Part shown: positions 24,458 to 32,765 of the stretch, one piece after another
Numbering within the stretch: the stretch's first letter is position 1
Layout of the letters: each line of letters begins with the position of its first letter
From: Streptococcus sp. Marseille-P6264
Lineage (GTDB): Bacteria > Bacillota > Bacilli > Lactobacillales > Streptococcaceae
Length of the DNA stretch: 40,612 nt
Reading direction: 5' to 3'
NCBI RefSeq assembly: GCF_902460355.1
Contig: NZ_CABPTO010000009.1
Location: forward strand, 1 to 40,612
Notes under the pieces: generated by a model
What the model was told of the DNA's origin: nothing
Database searches by the model: none
The model's input: only the letters and a program-made list of their open reading frames with translations
Position numbers and translations under genes: made by a program

Positions 24458-25632
24458 GATGATTTCTCAACTTTGCTATACTTACGCTGGTGTTGGTCTA
24501 TTTGAACCAAGGCGTAAACTTGGTCATCGTAGCCAGAAAAGACAGCTGAGCCGTTTTCATCCAGCTGGGCTTCTGCACAGAAAAGCTCTTCATAGGCTGC
24601 AACCGTCAGTTCTTGACGTTGATCCAAAAGCTCCAAACGATTAGTCGTCAGCTGTTTTTCATAACCTTCTACCAGATTGGCACTGAAAATCTCAGCGACA
24701 GCACCACTACCATAACTAAAGAGAGCAATCTTGTCACCAGCCTTAAGATTCTCAGAGTTTTCTAAGAGGGACAAGAGCCCCAAGAAGAGGGAGCCTGTGT
24801 AGATGTTTCCGACCTTTTGGCTATAGAGAATAGACTTGTCAAAGTTTTCTTGCAGGCCTTTTTGCTCCTCCTGAGACAAGCTTTTATCCATAATTTTATT
24901 CAGCCCCTTAAGCGCCAATTTAGGATAAGGGAGATGGAAACAAATCGCTGCAAAGTCTCCCAAAGCTAAACCATGACGCTTTTGGTATTCGTTCCAAGTC
25001 GTCTTGAGGCAATCCAGGTACTGCTGGGTTGAGTAAACACCATTGACGTAAGGAGTCATAGAGTAATTTGGGCGCCAGAAATCCATAATATCACGAGTCT
25101 GAGCCACATTATCTTCATTGAATTCAAGGATTCGTGGACTTTGACTAATCAGCATAGCGATTGCGCCTGCACCTTGAGTCGGCTCGCCTGGCGTCTCCTT
25201 CCCATATTTGGCAATGTCACTAGCGACGACCAAGACCTTGCTTTCTGGATATTGTCTGATATGCAGCTTGGCATAGTCTAGAGCAGCAGTTGCTCCATAG
25301 CAGGCCTCTTTAATTTCAAAGCTACGAGCAAAAGGCTGAATGCCTAAAAGACCATGAATAAAGACCGAAGCCGCCTTGCTTTGGTCAATGCTAGACTCTG
25401 TTGCGACAATGACCATATCAATGGCCTTCTTGTCCTCTGCAGTCAAGATTTGCTCAGCCGCTGCTGCGCCCAAAGTTACAATATCCTCAGTTAAAGGAGC
25501 AATGCTGATCTCCTTCATCAATAATCCCTTGCTGAGCTTGTCGGGATCAATGCCCCGCTTCTCAGCCAGATGATCTAATTTTAAAACATAATTGCTGGTC
25601 GCAAAACCGATTTGATCGATTCCGATTTTCAT
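24454..25632 (-). CDS. mvaS: Hydroxymethylglutaryl-CoA synthase
   Basis: 392 residues from the ATG at 25632 (MKIGIDQIGFATS). With this start the catalytic Cys is C111 ('KEACYGATAAL') and the general base E79 ('VATESSIDQSK'), the standard family numbers. An ATG one codon upstream (25635) is equally possible, and GAGG serves both. It condenses acetyl-CoA with acetoacetyl-CoA in the mevalonate pathway. It is the first gene of mvaS-mvaA, with an extended -10 TGGTAAAAT (TAAAAT at 25687-25682). Confidence 0.96.
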   Translation of the reverse strand: MKIGIDQIGFATSNYVLKLDHLAEKRGIDPDKLSKGLLMKEISIAPLTEDIVTLGAAAAEQILTAEDKKAIDMVIVATESSIDQSKAASVFIHGLLGIQPFARSFEIKEACYGATAALDYAKLHIRQYPESKVLVVASDIAKYGKETPGEPTQGAGAIAMLISQSPRILEFNEDNVAQTRDIMDFWRPNYSMTPYVNGVYSTQQYLDCLKTTWNEYQKRHGLALGDFAAICFHLPYPKLALKGLNKIMDKSLSQEEQKGLQENFDKSILYSQKVGNIYTGSLFLGLLSLLENSENLKAGDKIALFSYGSGAVAEIFSANLVEGYEKQLTTNRLELLDQRQELTVAAYEELFCAEAQLDENGSAVFSGYDDQVYALVQIDQHQRKYSKVEKSS

Positions 25633-25765
25633 CATAAAGACCTCATTCAATTCATTTGATAGCTAATAGTATTCAGACATTATTTTACCATAATTAAGGC
25701 TAAAACTCTTTTAAAAACCATTTTTTAATCCCAAATCCGACTTGAGACGGAGAAAGCTCATCATC

Positions 25766-25806
25766 AAAAAATAAGAGAAACCCAATTTTTCCAATTCAGT
25801 TTCCCT
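25766..25806 (-). terminator. Probable terminator of the der operon
   Basis: On the minus strand AGGGAAAC pairs with GTTTCTCT (one G-U pair), followed by TATTTTTT. It lies about 115 nt after the der stop. Confidence 0.6.
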
Positions 25807-25837
25807 CATCAATCTATTCCAAATTTTGAGCTAGCAA

Positions 25838-25873
25838 GTTTATGGATTTAAGGATACACCTCCCTCCATAAAC
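25838..25873. repeat. Inverted repeat after der
   Basis: GTTTATGGA (25838-25846) and TCCATAAAC (25865-25873) are perfect 9-bp arms around an 18-nt loop without a T-run. The remainder of the 288-bp gap between mvaS and der shows no gene. Confidence 0.4.
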
Positions 25874-25920
25874 TCCTTACTATATACCTTGTTTTCTTTG
25901 TAAACAGGCTGAAGCGAGTC

Positions 25921-27231
25921 CTATTTCCGTTTCCTTGCAATCAAGTGAATCGGGGTTCCTTCAAAGACAAAGGCCTTGCGAATTTGATTTTCCAAGAAAC
26001 GCAGGTAAGAGAAGTGCATGAGCTCTTCTTCGTTGACAAAGATGACAAAGGTCGGCGGTTTGGTCGCAACCTGAGTCGCATAGAAAATCTTAAGACGTTT
26101 GCCCTTGTCAGTCGGTGTCGGATTAATCGCGATGGCATCCATGATAACATCATTGAGCACCGCTGATGGAATACGGGTATTCTGACTCTGACTGATTTGC
26201 TTAATCATGTCCGGCAGCTTATGGAGACGCTGCTTGGTCAGGGCAGAGACAAAGATAATCGGGGCATAAGACAAGTACTGGAACTGTTCGCGGATATCCT
26301 CTTCCCAGTCTTTCATGGTATGGTTATCTTTTTCCAGTGTATCCCACTTATTAACAACGATAATCATTCCTTTTCCTGCCTCATGGGCGAAGCCAGCGAT
26401 TCGCTTGTCGTACTCACGAATTCCTTCTTCAGCATTCAGCACCATCAGAACAACATCTGAGCGATCGATTGCCCGCATGGCCCGCATGACAGAGTATTTC
26501 TCCGTATTTTCATAGACCTTGCCTGACTTGCGCATACCAGCCGTGTCGATCATGGTAAATTCCTGACCTTCACTGTCCGTAAAGACGGTATCAATAGCAT
26601 CGCGGGTAGTACCGGCCACTGGACTGGCAATGACCCGATCTTCACCCAAGATGGCATTGATCAAGCTAGACTTACCGACATTAGGACGGCCAATCAAGCT
26701 AAACTTAATCATATCAGGATTTTCGACGACTTCCTCGTGTGGAAGATTTTCAACGATAGCATCTAGAACATCCCCTGTACCAATCCCGTGGACAGAAGAG
26801 ACTGGGAATGGATCTCCCAAGCCTAGTGCATAGAAATCATAGATTTCATTGCGCATTTCAGGATTATCCACCTTATTAACCGCTAAAATAATCGGCTTGT
26901 GGGTCTTGTAAAGCATGCGAGCGACATACTCGTCCGCATCAGTAATGCCTTCCTTACCAGACACGACAAAAACGATGACATCGGCCTCGTCCATAGCAAT
27001 CTCAGCTTGATGCTTGATTTGCTCCATAAAAGGTGCATCAACATCGTCAATTCCGCCCGTATCAATGATACTGAACTTACGATTCAGCCAATCTGCCGTC
27101 GCATAGATTCGGTCTCGAGTTACCCCTTCCACGTCTTCGACAATGGAAATCCGCTCACCCGCAATCCGATTAAATAGCGTTGACTTGCCGACATTGGGAC
27201 GGCCGACAATGGCAATAGTTGGTAAAGCCAT
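25921..27231 (-). CDS. der: Ribosome assembly GTPase Der (EngA)
   Basis: 436 residues with the tandem GTPase domains unique to Der. The first has 'GRPNVGKST' (about 8-16), 'DTGG' and 'NKVD'; the second has 'GRPNVGKSS' (about 181-189), 'DTAG' and 'NKWD'. A C-terminal KH-like domain ends in basic 'IARKRK'. It acts in 50S subunit maturation and is essential in most bacteria. AAGAGGAAAA precedes the ATG. It is the last gene of the nrdR-dnaB-dnaI-nitroreductase-der run, 42 nt after the nitroreductase. Confidence 0.97.
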   Translation of the reverse strand: MALPTIAIVGRPNVGKSTLFNRIAGERISIVEDVEGVTRDRIYATADWLNRKFSIIDTGGIDDVDAPFMEQIKHQAEIAMDEADVIVFVVSGKEGITDADEYVARMLYKTHKPIILAVNKVDNPEMRNEIYDFYALGLGDPFPVSSVHGIGTGDVLDAIVENLPHEEVVENPDMIKFSLIGRPNVGKSSLINAILGEDRVIASPVAGTTRDAIDTVFTDSEGQEFTMIDTAGMRKSGKVYENTEKYSVMRAMRAIDRSDVVLMVLNAEEGIREYDKRIAGFAHEAGKGMIIVVNKWDTLEKDNHTMKDWEEDIREQFQYLSYAPIIFVSALTKQRLHKLPDMIKQISQSQNTRIPSAVLNDVIMDAIAINPTPTDKGKRLKIFYATQVATKPPTFVIFVNEEELMHFSYLRFLENQIRKAFVFEGTPIHLIARKRK

Positions 27232-27273
27232 GTTTTTCCTCTTTCATTCTTTGGGACAGAGCTGAGCTCCGCC

Positions 27274-27990
27274 TTAGTTTTCTAATTTCTTTTCTTTGAA
27301 CAGTTGGTCAATCGCTTGATTTGGCTCCTGACCAAATTGGGCTGCCAAACGCTGGCTCCAAGTATCCTGTGCTCGCTCACCAGCATACTCAGCCTGCACA
27401 CGGTCATAGGCCTCGATGACTGAGCTGAGTTGCTCGCAGTATTCTTCCTCAAAGACCACCGCTTCATAAGGCAGACGTGGTTTGACAGCATGGTTTTGAT
27501 TTGGCTTTCCTAAAGCCATACCAAAAACTGGATAAGTATAGTCTGGTAGATTAAAGAGCTGGGCAATTTTTGAAGCTTCGTAGCGAACTAAACCAATAAT
27601 AACGCCGCCATAACCCAGACTTTCAGCTGCCAAAAGGGTATTTTGCCCTGCCAAAGCAGCATCTACCGAGCTAATGAGAATATTTTCTGTTCCTTCAGGA
27701 TAAAAATCTTCTGTATGCAGTGCAGCTCCCTTTTTAGCTCGATTGAGGTCTCCAACAAAGAGCAAAAAGGCTGAAGCTTGAAGAATTGCTTTCTGCGGAA
27801 CTAAGTCAAAAAGAGCCTCTTTTTTCTCCTGGCTGCGCACCACTATGACAGAGTAGGACTGGAAGTTTTTCCAGCTGGAAGCAGCACGTCCAGCATTGAT
27901 AATGGCGCGTAGTTCTTCATTCGAAATTTGCTCTTCTGTAAAGCGCCGAACAGACGTATAGGCCTTCATCAAGTTAATTGTTTCATTCAT
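27274..27990 (-). CDS. NADPH-dependent nitroreductase / flavin reductase family protein
   Basis: 238 residues of the NfsA/FRP-like nitroreductase family. The N-terminal 'YTSVRRFTEEQISNEELRAI' (about 10-29) carries the FMN-contacting 'SVRRF'; 'AASSWKNFQSYSVIVV' and 'AAESLGYGGVIIG' (about 117-129) are family features. It uses FMN to reduce flavins, nitro compounds or quinones; the true substrate is unknown. Its ATG overlaps the end of dnaI by 4 nt, which places it firmly in the replication operon. A similar placement is known in pneumococcus, so this is a conserved streptococcal arrangement. Confidence 0.88.
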   Translation of the reverse strand: MNETINLMKAYTSVRRFTEEQISNEELRAIINAGRAASSWKNFQSYSVIVVRSQEKKEALFDLVPQKAILQASAFLLFVGDLNRAKKGAALHTEDFYPEGTENILISSVDAALAGQNTLLAAESLGYGGVIIGLVRYEASKIAQLFNLPDYTYPVFGMALGKPNQNHAVKPRLPYEAVVFEEEYCEQLSSVIEAYDRVQAEYAGERAQDTWSQRLAAQFGQEPNQAIDQLFKEKKLEN

Positions 27991-28886
27991 CGACGGTTCT
28001 CTCCTTCTAGATGCACTTCTTGAGCCAGAAACTTAATCCGCTCCATAACCCGCTTGGCTTGCCAGGTCTCATCGCCATTCTTAGAGCTGGCAAAGTGACG
28101 CTCCAAATCCGCAAAGCTAAAGTTGGAAGTAAAGAAAGTTGGCAGATTTTCCTGCATACGGTGCTGGAGGATAACTTGTAAAATCTCATCCCGCATCCAG
28201 GGGCTGGACTGCTCAGCACCGATATCGTCCAAAATCAGCACTTGAGCTGTCTTGACCTGGGCAATCTTGTCCTTGACCAAGCCAGAACTGATCGCATTTT
28301 TAACATCCAAAACAAAGCTCGGATAGTGGAGCAGAGTCGTTGAGACACTGCGTTTTTCTGACAAATCATGCGCCAGCGCAGCTATCATGTAGCTCTTACC
28401 CACGCCAAAATCTCCGTAGAGATAAACAGCCTTTTGATAATGCGGAAAGTCCGCAACAAAACTGGTCAAGAGCTCGAAAGCTTTGTAGCGACCGACATCG
28501 TCCAAATCCACTTTGGCCAAACTAGCTTCTTTTAGGCTAGCTGGCAGATTGATAAGGTTGAGACGGCTTCTAATCGCTTCCTGTCTCTCCTGCTCAATCA
28601 ACTCAGGCGTTTCCTCATAGGCAACATCCGCATAGCCTTCATTTTTCACCAAAATCGGCTTATAACCCTTGGCAATATAGTTCTGATCTTCTAGCAGGAA
28701 GCGATCGCGTTCGGTAATGTATTGATTAAACTTAGAAATGCTCCGCTGAATTTCGGTTGGAGACAGTTGTTCTCGACTGATAAAGGCAGCGATATCTGGA
28801 TCTGCTAAAATCTGCTGGACTAATTTTTGATAATCAAACTGCTTCACCTTATTCATATGAGGCATCGCCTGTCCTATTTTTTCCAT
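27987..28886 (-). CDS. dnaI: Primosomal protein DnaI (helicase loader)
   Basis: 299 residues. The N-terminal part (about 1-100) is the helicase-binding domain. The AAA+ ATPase follows, with Walker A 'YGDFGVGKSYM' (about 157-167), Walker B 'VLILDDIGAEQ' and sensor 'FFTSNFSF'. It loads the replicative helicase DnaC (the E. coli DnaB equivalent) at oriC and stalled forks. It begins directly after the dnaB stop, with GGGAGGCG upstream, and ends overlapping the nitroreductase start. Confidence 0.95.
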   Translation of the reverse strand: MEKIGQAMPHMNKVKQFDYQKLVQQILADPDIAAFISREQLSPTEIQRSISKFNQYITERDRFLLEDQNYIAKGYKPILVKNEGYADVAYEETPELIEQERQEAIRSRLNLINLPASLKEASLAKVDLDDVGRYKAFELLTSFVADFPHYQKAVYLYGDFGVGKSYMIAALAHDLSEKRSVSTTLLHYPSFVLDVKNAISSGLVKDKIAQVKTAQVLILDDIGAEQSSPWMRDEILQVILQHRMQENLPTFFTSNFSFADLERHFASSKNGDETWQAKRVMERIKFLAQEVHLEGENRR

Positions 28887-30041
28887 TTAATCGCCTCCCT
28901 CTTCCAGTCTCGCTAAAAGTCTTCTTTTTTGTTCTTTTAGTTCAGCTTGTTTTTCTAAGCTCGTTTCATTTTTGTAATCCGGCTGACTCCAGTTCGGCAC
29001 ATTGCTTTTAGCAGAAGCTGGGCTGACTTGCGCAGGACGAGTATTCGTCTGCTGGTTGCGCTCGCGAATTTTCAGAACCGCCTCTTCAGCCGAGATCACC
29101 TTTTGATAAGAAAAGTCATTGGCCACCTTGAGGGCATACTTCTCATTGAGATTGGCCGAATCCACCTTATTAAAAGTCAAGAGCAGGATGATATTGATAA
29201 CTTCATCCAAAAGTCCCATCTCTGCCAAATCCTGAATCAGCTTCCGTTCACTACGCGTAATGGCCGCTTGACGGGTTTTCTTGATTTCGGCCAAAAAGAG
29301 CAGTGGCTGCTTGCTTTTGGCCTCACGGATAATAGACTGCTCTTGCTGAGAAAAGTCTCCCGAAACTGGCTTTTGCTGAATTTTTTGCTGCATCCTTTTC
29401 GTTGAAATCACATGTGACACAGCCGTTTCACGCGCTAAGACATAAGTCTCATACCAAGTCCATTTCTTCTGCTCCGCAATGGCAAACAAGTCCAAGAGGT
29501 CCGCTTTTTCATCTGCAAAACGCAAGCCATCCTGAGCCATTCTCTGTTTAAAATGCGTCAAATCAAAATCATTTTGGCGACTAGTTCTCGTCGGACTGAC
29601 ATCTTCCATGCCATAAATTTGGCTAAAAGAAGGACTGATCTTTTGCCCAACTGGATTTTCCGGTCGTAGCTTATCTACCGCCGCCTGACCAATCTTTTTC
29701 TCCAAAAGACTACTGTACACATGGTGAGCAAAGAAGTCCTCAGCGGACAAGGTTGGATAGAGTCGGATGGAAAATCCCGTCTCAGTCTGGAAAAGCTCTA
29801 GCAATCCAATAGCTGATAGACGCTCCAAGCTTCTCTCCAACACTTCCATGCCAAAATCAAGATGATTTAAAATATGACTGAAAAGTCGCTGCTGAGCTCC
29901 ATTATCCCAAAAAGAAACCAGATAAAGATAAAGTGCCACTGCATCCTTACCCACAATGGGTAGATAATAACGGGCCAGCCCGCTCATATCTTGACTGACC
30001 TGGTTATTAGACAAGAAAGAAAAATGATCATTTGGTTTCAT
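28887..30041 (-). CDS. dnaB: Replication initiation and membrane attachment protein DnaB
   Basis: 384 residues of the Gram-positive DnaB/DnaD family, not the E. coli helicase. The N-terminal winged-helix-like part has 'GLARYYLPIVGKDAVALYLYL' cut as 'YLPIVGKDAVALYLYL' (about 27-42); the C-terminal DnaB-2 domain lies around 200-310; the tail is basic and Gln-rich. It acts with DnaD and DnaI in helicase loading. It is 6 nt after nrdR and abuts dnaI. Sequence is less conserved than its neighbours, so the identification leans partly on order. Confidence 0.92.
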   Translation of the reverse strand: MKPNDHFSFLSNNQVSQDMSGLARYYLPIVGKDAVALYLYLVSFWDNGAQQRLFSHILNHLDFGMEVLERSLERLSAIGLLELFQTETGFSIRLYPTLSAEDFFAHHVYSSLLEKKIGQAAVDKLRPENPVGQKISPSFSQIYGMEDVSPTRTSRQNDFDLTHFKQRMAQDGLRFADEKADLLDLFAIAEQKKWTWYETYVLARETAVSHVISTKRMQQKIQQKPVSGDFSQQEQSIIREAKSKQPLLFLAEIKKTRQAAITRSERKLIQDLAEMGLLDEVINIILLLTFNKVDSANLNEKYALKVANDFSYQKVISAEEAVLKIRERNQQTNTRPAQVSPASAKSNVPNWSQPDYKNETSLEKQAELKEQKRRLLARLEEGGD

Positions 30042-30047
30042 AAGCCA

Positions 30048-30521
30048 TTATTTTTCCTTTTTCTTCTTAGAACCCTTGGTAATCTGCTTCAAAAGGCTTT
30101 CCAGCTCGCCAACATCCTTGAAACTCCGATAAACACTGGCAAAACGGACATAGGTAATCTCATCCAGCTCGGCCAGCTCATCCATGACCAGAGAGCCAAT
30201 ATATTCGCTGGCAATTTCATTTTCACTCTGACTGCGGAGCTTTTGCTCAATTCGATTGACCAATTCTTCAATCTCGTCACTTGATACAGGACGCTTCTGA
30301 GCGGAGCGGATGATGCCATTAAATATCTTATCCCGAGAAAATTGCTCACGCGTTCCATCTTTTTTGACAACGACTAGGGTTCTTTCTTCCACGCGCTCAT
30401 AAGTTGTAAAACGATGCTGGCATTCCTCGCATTCACGGCGACGACGGATTGTGTTTCCATCTTCTGCCTGCCGGCTGTCAACCACACTTGATTTGCTTCC
30501 GCCACATTTGGGACAACGCAT
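30048..30521 (-). CDS. nrdR: Transcriptional repressor NrdR
   Basis: 157 residues. The N-terminal zinc ribbon has 'CPKCGG' (3-8) and '[12 protein letters not shown]' (about 31-42). An ATP-cone domain (about 50-140) starts '[18 protein letters not shown]'. It senses dATP/ATP and represses ribonucleotide reductase genes. It leads the nrdR-dnaB-dnaI operon, tying nucleotide supply to replication. The RBS is AGGAGG before the ATG, and the promoter has an extended -10 TGGTATAAT (TATAAT at 30556-30551). Confidence 0.97.
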   Translation of the reverse strand: MRCPKCGGSKSSVVDSRQAEDGNTIRRRRECEECQHRFTTYERVEERTLVVVKKDGTREQFSRDKIFNGIIRSAQKRPVSSDEIEELVNRIEQKLRSQSENEIASEYIGSLVMDELAELDEITYVRFASVYRSFKDVGELESLLKQITKGSKKKKEK

Positions 30522-30550
30522 GTCATTTCCTCCTAGAATCTTAATACTTC

Positions 30551-30559
30551 ATTATACCA
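30551..30559 (-). promoter_or_regulatory. Extended -10 promoter of the nrdR operon
   Basis: TGGTATAAT on the minus strand, about 30 nt before the nrdR ATG. No NrdR box pair was noticed, so autoregulation is not supported. Confidence 0.65.
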
Positions 30560-30600
30560 TGTTTTGACCAATAACAAAAGACGAGAGATTTCTCGCCCAT

Positions 30601-30631
30601 AAAAAAACTAAAGCTGACAAAGCAGCTTTAG
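30601..30631 (-). terminator. Terminator after the symporter gene
   Basis: CTAAAGCTG and CAGCTTTAG (30608-30616/30623-30631) are perfect 9-bp arms with loop ACAAAG. On the minus strand a T7 follows. Confidence 0.9.
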
Positions 30632-30669
30632 CAAGGCAATCTCCTTTCAAAAATCCAGCAAGTGGAAAC

Positions 30670-32001
30670 TCAGCCCTTCTTGTCAAAATACTTTCTGGTT
30701 TCAGCAATAATAACAGGAGATAAGACCAAAAGAGCAATCAGATTCGGCAAGGCCATCAAGGCATTGACAATATCGGCAATAACCCAAACTGCTTCTAACT
30801 CGATAAAGCCCCCTAAAAGCACCATAGCGACAAAGATGATTCGGTACAAACGAATATATTTGACACCAAACAGGAACTCAAAGCAACGCTCACCGTAGTA
30901 GTTCCAGCCTAAAATTGTAGTAAAGGCAAAAAGAACCAGAAAAACAGTGAGAAGAACAGGACCGAAACTAGAGAATATCGTAGAAAATGCTGCTTGTGTC
31001 AATCTAACGCCGTTCAAATCACTATTCCAAACGCCAGTGACTAAAATTGTCAGACCAGTTAAGCTACAAATAATAAGGGTATCAATAAAAGTTCCCGTCA
31101 TCGAAATCAAGCCTTGCTCGACAGGCTCCTTGGTCTTAGCTGCCGCCGCCGCAATGGGGGCTGATCCTAGACCCGATTCATTTGAAAAGACGCCACGAGC
31201 TACCCCATTTTGAATCGCCATCTGGATGGTTGCACCAGCAAAGCCACCGACAGCAGCCGTCTGACTAAATGCAGAACTAAAGACTAGCTGGAGAGTTGGC
31301 AGCAGACGATCTAGATTGACTGCTAACACAGTCACAGTCCCCAAGATATAAATAGCTGCCATAAAAGGCACAACCTTGGTCGACACTCGAGCAATCGACT
31401 GAATGCCGCTGAAAATAACCAAAGCCACCAAAATAGCCAAGATAGAGGCTGTCACAGCTGGAGGCAACTGAATCGTATTCTGCATAGCTTCTGTAATGGA
31501 ATTGACCTGCGTAAAGGTTCCAATCCCTAAAAGAGCCACCAAGACACCCGCTACAGCAAAGAAGATGGCCAGCGGACGCCATTTTTCTCCCATTCCCAAC
31601 AGAATATAGTGCATGGGACCACCAGCAACTGCTCCGTGGGCATCCTTGGAACGATACTTAATCGCTAATAAACCTTCGGCATACTTGGTTGCCATTCCAA
31701 AGAAAGCAGCTAACCACATCCAAAACAAGGCACCCGGTCCACCAACTTTTATGGCCGTCGCAACACCGATAATATTCCCCGTTCCAACCGTGGCTGCCAA
31801 TGCTGTACAAAGAGCAGCAAAGCTTGACACGTCTCCATGATGATCCTCTCCGGATACAAAAATTAAGCGAAAGGCTCGAGAAAGACGCGAAATCTGTAGC
31901 AACTTCAGACGAAAAGTCAGATAAATTCCCGTTCCAACCAATAAAATCAAAAGGGGAGGCCCCCAGACCAAAGAATCAATTTGATTCAGCAACTTCAACA
32001 T
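30670..32001 (-). CDS. Sodium:alanine/glycine symporter (AGCS family)
   Basis: 443 residues from the ATG at 32001, with AAAGGAG 10 nt upstream. A further upstream in-frame ATG (32055) lies inside the riboswitch terminator and is rejected. About ten or eleven membrane spans are visible. AGCS signatures are 'GTGNIIGVATAIKVGGPGAL' (about 74-93), 'FWMWLAAFFGMATKYAEGLLA' cut as 'MATKYAEGLLA', and 'GVFSNESGLGSAPIAAAAA' near 275. It takes up alanine or glycine with Na+. The glycine riboswitch upstream points to glycine as a relevant substrate; the S. pyogenes counterpart is shut off when glycine is plentiful. Confidence 0.95.
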   Translation of the reverse strand: MLKLLNQIDSLVWGPPLLILLVGTGIYLTFRLKLLQISRLSRAFRLIFVSGEDHHGDVSSFAALCTALAATVGTGNIIGVATAIKVGGPGALFWMWLAAFFGMATKYAEGLLAIKYRSKDAHGAVAGGPMHYILLGMGEKWRPLAIFFAVAGVLVALLGIGTFTQVNSITEAMQNTIQLPPAVTASILAILVALVIFSGIQSIARVSTKVVPFMAAIYILGTVTVLAVNLDRLLPTLQLVFSSAFSQTAAVGGFAGATIQMAIQNGVARGVFSNESGLGSAPIAAAAAKTKEPVEQGLISMTGTFIDTLIICSLTGLTILVTGVWNSDLNGVRLTQAAFSTIFSSFGPVLLTVFLVLFAFTTILGWNYYGERCFEFLFGVKYIRLYRIIFVAMVLLGGFIELEAVWVIADIVNALMALPNLIALLVLSPVIIAETRKYFDKKG

Positions 32002-32031
32002 AAGTCTTATGCTCCTTTTCCACACCGAGAA

Positions 32032-32059
32032 AAAGAAAAGTACATGTTTACACATGTAC
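32032..32059 (-). terminator. Riboswitch-controlled terminator
   Basis: GTACATGT and ACATGTAC form an 8-bp stem with loop GTAA, followed on the minus strand by TTTTCTTTTT. It lies between the aptamer and the symporter RBS, as expected of the expression platform of an OFF switch. Confidence 0.85.
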
Positions 32060-32185
32060 TCTGGATGCTTGAGAATGACCGACTTCTGTCCTTCCCTTGC
32101 TCTGTCCTTTTACCTGAGAGTTTGAGCAGTTGCCTGCCTTGCCCCTTCGGTGCCAATCATGGTCTCTCCAGAGTTCCGTCCATTT
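32060..32185 (-). ncRNA. Glycine riboswitch (single aptamer)
   Basis: On the minus strand the leader reads CTCTGGAGAGACC, then CACCGAAGGGGCAA, then AACTCTCAGGTAAAAGGACAGA, the conserved core of a gcvT-type glycine aptamer (this last given in two parts: AACTCTCAGG, then TAAAAGGACAGA). Only one full aptamer is seen, with a short ghost-like region after it. ACTCTGGA at the 5' side pairs perfectly with TCCAGAGT (32065-32058), bracketing the aptamer and touching the terminator stem. Role: control of the AGCS symporter in response to glycine. Confidence 0.88.
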
Positions 32186-32253
32186 CACAGTCATAAGGTG
32201 CAAACGCTTATTTCTGAAAAACTTCATTCGGTGTTTATTCTAAATTTTCTATT

Positions 32254-32282
32254 ATTTTAAAATAATATTCGGCTTTTGTCAA
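32254..32282 (-). promoter_or_regulatory. Promoter of the riboswitch-symporter transcript
   Basis: On the minus strand a perfect TTGACA (32282-32277), 17 bp, and TAAAAT (32259-32254). A 16-bp palindrome, ATTATTTTAAAATAAT (32251-32266), covers the -10 and part of the spacer; with this base composition it may be chance. Confidence 0.8.
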
Positions 32283-32333
32283 TGTTTTATGAAAAACTTT
32301 AAACATGTAAACGTTTTTGATCTTGAATATACA

Positions 32334-32354
32334 AAAAGAAGCCCTGAGGCTTCT
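32334..32354 (-). terminator. Terminator after trxA
   Basis: GAAGCC and GGCTTC (32339-32344/32349-32354) with a tetraloop, followed by T5 on the minus strand. Confidence 0.85.
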
Positions 32355-32357
32355 CTC

Positions 32358-32672
32358 TTAGCTTAACTCTGCCAAAATAGCCTTCAGTTGCTCCTTCGTG
32401 TGAACACCAGCTACTTGCTTCACAACTTGACCGTCTTTTTTGAACAGAAGTGTCGGAATGGACATAATGCCGAATTCACGGGCAGTATTTGGATTTTCAT
32501 CCACATCCATTTTAAGGATTTTCAGTTCATCTTCATGAACTTCCCCTGCTAACTGCTCCAAGATAGGCGCCTGCATGCGGCACGGACCGCACCAAGTTGC
32601 CCAAAAATCAATCAGAACCAGTCCGTCTTTTGTCTCCTCAGCGAATGTTGCATCTGTAACTGCTGCTACCAT
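32358..32672 (-). CDS. trxA: Thioredoxin
   Basis: 104 residues, a standard single-domain thioredoxin. The active site is 'WATWCGPCRMQAP' (about 25-37), the cis-proline is in 'MSIPTLLFKK', and the usual 'KMDVDENPNTAREFGI' is present. It is a cytoplasmic dithiol reductant for ribonucleotide reductase and other enzymes. AAAGGAGAAG precedes the ATG. It is 93 nt after mutS2, with a TACAAT-like -10 in the gap, so it may have its own promoter. Confidence 0.96.
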   Translation of the reverse strand: MVAAVTDATFAEETKDGLVLIDFWATWCGPCRMQAPILEQLAGEVHEDELKILKMDVDENPNTAREFGIMSIPTLLFKKDGQVVKQVAGVHTKEQLKAILAELS

Positions 32673-32765
32673 AAATCTTCTCCTTTGAATAGCTTACTTT
32701 TGATAATATTGTACACCAAACACAGAGGAAAAGAAAATATTTGCTACGGAGTGTCCGATGCTTCC

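Noticed and set aside
32002..32055. Upstream start for the symporter
   Set aside because: It lies in the riboswitch terminator; the ATG at 32001 has AAAGGAG and fits the family.
32251..32266. 16-bp palindrome over the symporter -10
   Set aside because: Made only of A and T in an AT-rich promoter; likely chance, so not listed as an operator.
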